Source of the DNA: an uncultured Clostridium sp.
GTDB lineage: Bacteria; Bacillota; Clostridia; UBA1212; UBA1255
Assembly: GCA_900555605.1 (NCBI GenBank)
Contig: USLW01000112.1
Span: 1 to 6,684 of the forward strand
Direction of reading: 5' to 3'
DNA length: 6,684 bases
Shown: positions 5,681-6,684 of the stretch, piece after piece
How positions within the stretch are numbered: the first letter of the stretch is position 1
Layout: the number at the start of each line of letters is the position of its first letter
Translations under genes and position numbers: made by a program
The notes under the pieces: model-generated
The model's input: only the letters and a program-made list of their open reading frames with translations
The model's database searches: none
What the model was told of the DNA's origin: nothing

Positions 5681-5723
5681 ATCTGCCGCCTCCTGAAGCA
5701 CATTTTTCCATTCGGCGATTCTT

Positions 5724-5752
5724 ATTATATGTCATAAAAACGGACATGTCAA
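5724..5752 (-). promoter_or_regulatory. Perfect consensus sigma-A promoter of the leftward small-gene cluster
   Basis: On the minus strand, TTGACA (5747-5752) and TATAAT (5724-5729) are separated by exactly 17 bp, a full match to the vegetative consensus. Transcription should start near 5717. The entire spacer (5730-5746) is one of three TGTC-N9-GACA dyads, implying tight repression by a bound dimer. Confidence 0.9.
5730..5746. promoter_or_regulatory. Operator-like dyad O1 (TGTC-N9-GACA)
   Basis: A 17-bp element with TGTC and GACA arms and nine bases between them fills the -35/-10 spacer of the leftward promoter. It has the size of a typical XRE-dimer site and is the first of three in the intergenic region. 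Confidence 0.55.
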
Positions 5753-5770
5753 TCCTTTCCATGAAATTTT

Positions 5771-5787
5771 TGTCAAATTATGCGACA
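5771..5787. promoter_or_regulatory. Operator-like dyad O2 (TGTC-N9-GACA)
   Basis: TGTCAAATTATGCGACA has the same arm sequence and the same nine-base spacing as O1. Its left half, TGTCAAAT, is identical to the left half of O3. It sits between the two divergent promoters, upstream of the -35 of each. Confidence 0.55.
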
Positions 5788-5791
5788 CATC

Positions 5792-5820
5792 TTGATGTCA
5801 AATAATTTGACGTGTATAAT
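5792..5820 (+). promoter_or_regulatory. Sigma-A promoter of the XRE-metallopeptidase operon
   Basis: TTGATG (5792-5797) and a perfect TATAAT (5815-5820) are 17 bp apart, giving a start near 5827, just ahead of the AGGTG ribosome-binding site at 5833-5837. The weaker -35 relative to the leftward promoter fits a repressor gene needing moderate expression. The spacer contains dyad O3, so autoregulation is likely. Confidence 0.82.
5796..5812. promoter_or_regulatory. Operator-like dyad O3 (best palindrome)
   Basis: TGTCAAATAATTTGACG contains the perfect 15-bp palindrome GTCAAAT-A-ATTTGAC (5797-5811). It occupies the -35/-10 spacer of the rightward promoter. Arms and spacing match O1 and O2 except for the final base. 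Confidence 0.65.
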
Positions 5821-5842
5821 AATACCTGAACGAGGTGTTAAT

Positions 5843-6202
5843 ATGATTGGCAGCAGATTACGTACTCTTAGAAGCAGCAGAAAAATCACCCAGATGGACA
5901 TGGCCAAGCTCCTCGGCTGTGCCAGAACGACATACACCCAATACGAAACCGGAGTCAGCGAGCCTGATTTCGAGACACTCGTAAAGCTTGCGGATTATTT
6001 TAACGTATCCGTGGATTATCTCCTCGGCCGGACAGATTCCGCACAGTCTGCCTACACGGCTCCTCCCGCAGAATCTGACGACGACATCAAAGTGGCGCTG
6101 TTCGGCGGCGCCGGCGAAGTAACGCCGGAAATGTGGGACGAGGTATTGAACTTTATTGAGTTTGTAAAAGAAAAGGAACGTAAGAAAAATGAAAATAAGT
6201 AA
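5843..6202 (+). CDS. XRE-family transcriptional repressor (ImmR-like)
   Basis: A 119-residue DNA-binding protein. Residues 5-62 form a lambda-Cro/XRE helix-turn-helix: RLRTLRSSRKITQMDMAKLL, GCARTTYTQYETGVSEPDFE, TLVKLADYFNVSVDYLLGR. The acidic linker (SAQSAYTAPPAESDDD) and C-terminal helix (PEMWDEVLNFIEFVKEKER) would serve dimerisation and recognition by the peptidase. ATG 5843 is chosen because AGGTG (5833-5837) precedes it and the promoter's start point lies near 5827; a longer frame from 5780 would begin upstream of the promoter. It overlaps the downstream metallopeptidase gene by 14 nt. In ICEBs1 and related elements, ImmR represses excision/transfer genes and is cleaved by ImmA. The three dyads in the adjacent intergenic region are its likely binding sites. 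Family assignment is firm; the ImmR role is inferred from context. Confidence 0.93.
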   Translation: MIGSRLRTLRSSRKITQMDMAKLLGCARTTYTQYETGVSEPDFETLVKLADYFNVSVDYLLGRTDSAQSAYTAPPAESDDDIKVALFGGAGEVTPEMWDEVLNFIEFVKEKERKKNENK

Positions 6203-6599
6203 ATTGCGCCATATTGCGGAAGAAAACAATATCGAAGTTTACTATTTTACCCTGACGAAGAACAAATCTATTTCCGTCATGCTTCCCACCGGCAGATACT
6301 ATATTGCCCTTGACCGAGATCTTCAGACCAACGAAGAACGCGATGTCTGTCTTGCCCATGAGCTCGGTCACTGCATGACCGGCAGCTTTTATAATGTATA
6401 CGCAAAGTTCGATATCAGGAGTAAACATGAATACCGGGCGGACAAGTGGGCGATTCATCAGCTGGTGCCGGCCCAGCGGCTGGCAGAAGCAATTGCGGAC
6501 GGCCACGTCCAGGTGTGGGATCTTGCGGAATATTTCGGAGTCACGGAAGACTTTATGAAAAAAGCAGTGGAGCACTATCAGTCCGTTCTCGAAGGATAA
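6189..6599 (+). CDS. ImmA/IrrE family metallopeptidase
   Basis: A 136-residue zinc-dependent protease. The motif HELGH at residues 57-61 supplies two His ligands and the catalytic Glu. The downstream EYRADKWA (81-88) supplies the probable third ligand (E81 or D85), as in the short ImmA proteins. There is no signal peptide, so it acts in the cytoplasm. The start ATG overlaps the end of the XRE gene, with AGGA (6174-6177) inside the repressor's last codons, so the two are translationally coupled. ImmA cleaves ImmR on DNA damage or cell-cell signalling to induce ICEBs1; the same role towards the upstream XRE protein is inferred here. Length and motif spacing look intact. Confidence 0.93.
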   Translation: MKISKLRHIAEENNIEVYYFTLTKNKSISVMLPTGRYYIALDRDLQTNEERDVCLAHELGHCMTGSFYNVYAKFDIRSKHEYRADKWAIHQLVPAQRLAEAIADGHVQVWDLAEYFGVTEDFMKKAVEHYQSVLEG

Positions 6600-6634
6600 A
6601 AGGGCCGCGGTACTTCCGGAAAGGATCTGGTTCT

Positions 6635-6684
6635 ATGGCAACAACCGGCAAATGCGTAATACCGCTTCCCCCGCAGGCTGAACG
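6635..6684 (+). CDS. Possible start of a further gene, cut by the window edge
   Basis: ATG 6635 follows AAGGA (6621-6625) with nine bases of spacing and opens a frame reading MATTGKCVIPLPPQAE to the end of the window. Only 16 codons are visible, too few for a family call. It lies 35 bp after the metallopeptidase stop with no terminator between, so it could be co-transcribed. In related elements a recombinase often follows such a pair, but nothing here proves it. Confidence 0.4.
   Translation, partial: MATTGKCVIPLPPQAE

Noticed and set aside
5780..5842. Upstream ATG extending the XRE repressor by 21 residues
   Set aside because: It lies upstream of the -35/-10 of the gene's own promoter, and the helix-turn-helix family normally begins at about the ATG of 5843.
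1..6684. tRNA, rRNA or CRISPR loci
   Set aside because: I saw no cloverleaf with a T-loop GTTCRA signature in a plausible context, no rRNA-like sequence and no regular repeat-spacer array on either strand.

Overview
The window looks like an accessory (genomic-island) region of a Gram-positive, low-to-mid GC Firmicute, most likely a gut-type Clostridia (Lachnospiraceae/Ruminococcaceae-like). The reasons are strong AGGAGG ribosome-binding sites, near-consensus sigma-A promoters, IS3-family and group II intron debris, an Rhs/YD-repeat gene and an ImmR/ImmA-type regulatory pair. The species call is inference; no housekeeping gene is present to anchor it.

Left part (1-3516) is a scrapyard of mobile and polymorphic-toxin DNA. 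A group II intron maturase remnant lies on the minus strand (92 to about 550). It still has its domain V hairpin, but has lost one base in the reading frame and the 3' half of domain VI, and it is cut at its other end by an IS3-family element starting near 555. That IS keeps OrfA and the first codons of OrfB, then runs directly and in frame into a YD-repeat (Rhs-type) gene at about 921. The YD region (921-1908) has three frame breaks and no Rhs core. It abuts an intact 168-codon reading frame (1905-2411) encoding a glycine-zipper, toxin-tail-like protein without a convincing start. A well-translated 7-TM membrane protein (2430-3317) follows immediately, the arrangement expected of a toxin tip with its immunity protein. 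A second, different IS3 OrfA fragment (3331-3516, minus) closes the module.

Right part (3520-6684) has visibly higher GC and looks like the control region of an integrative element or prophage. An XRE-family repressor (5843-6202) and an overlapping ImmA/IrrE-type metallopeptidase (6189-6599) face right. A consensus promoter drives a leftward cluster of small unrecognised genes (83, about 87 and 127 codons, plus two tiny leader ORFs). The intergenic region carries three 17-bp TGTC-N9-GACA-type dyads, two of them inside the -35/-10 spacers of the divergent promoters, so one repressor could switch both directions. At the far end of the cluster, with its own consensus promoter almost on top of its start codon, is a protein with a tyrosine-recombinase-like fold that has lost key catalytic residues. 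It resembles the MrpR-type phage repressors or a decayed integrase.

Working model: XRE holds the leftward operon off, and the metallopeptidase inactivates XRE on a signal, as ImmA does to ImmR in ICEBs1. The small proteins and the integrase-like protein are the regulated cargo. A new gene may begin at 6635 and run off the window.
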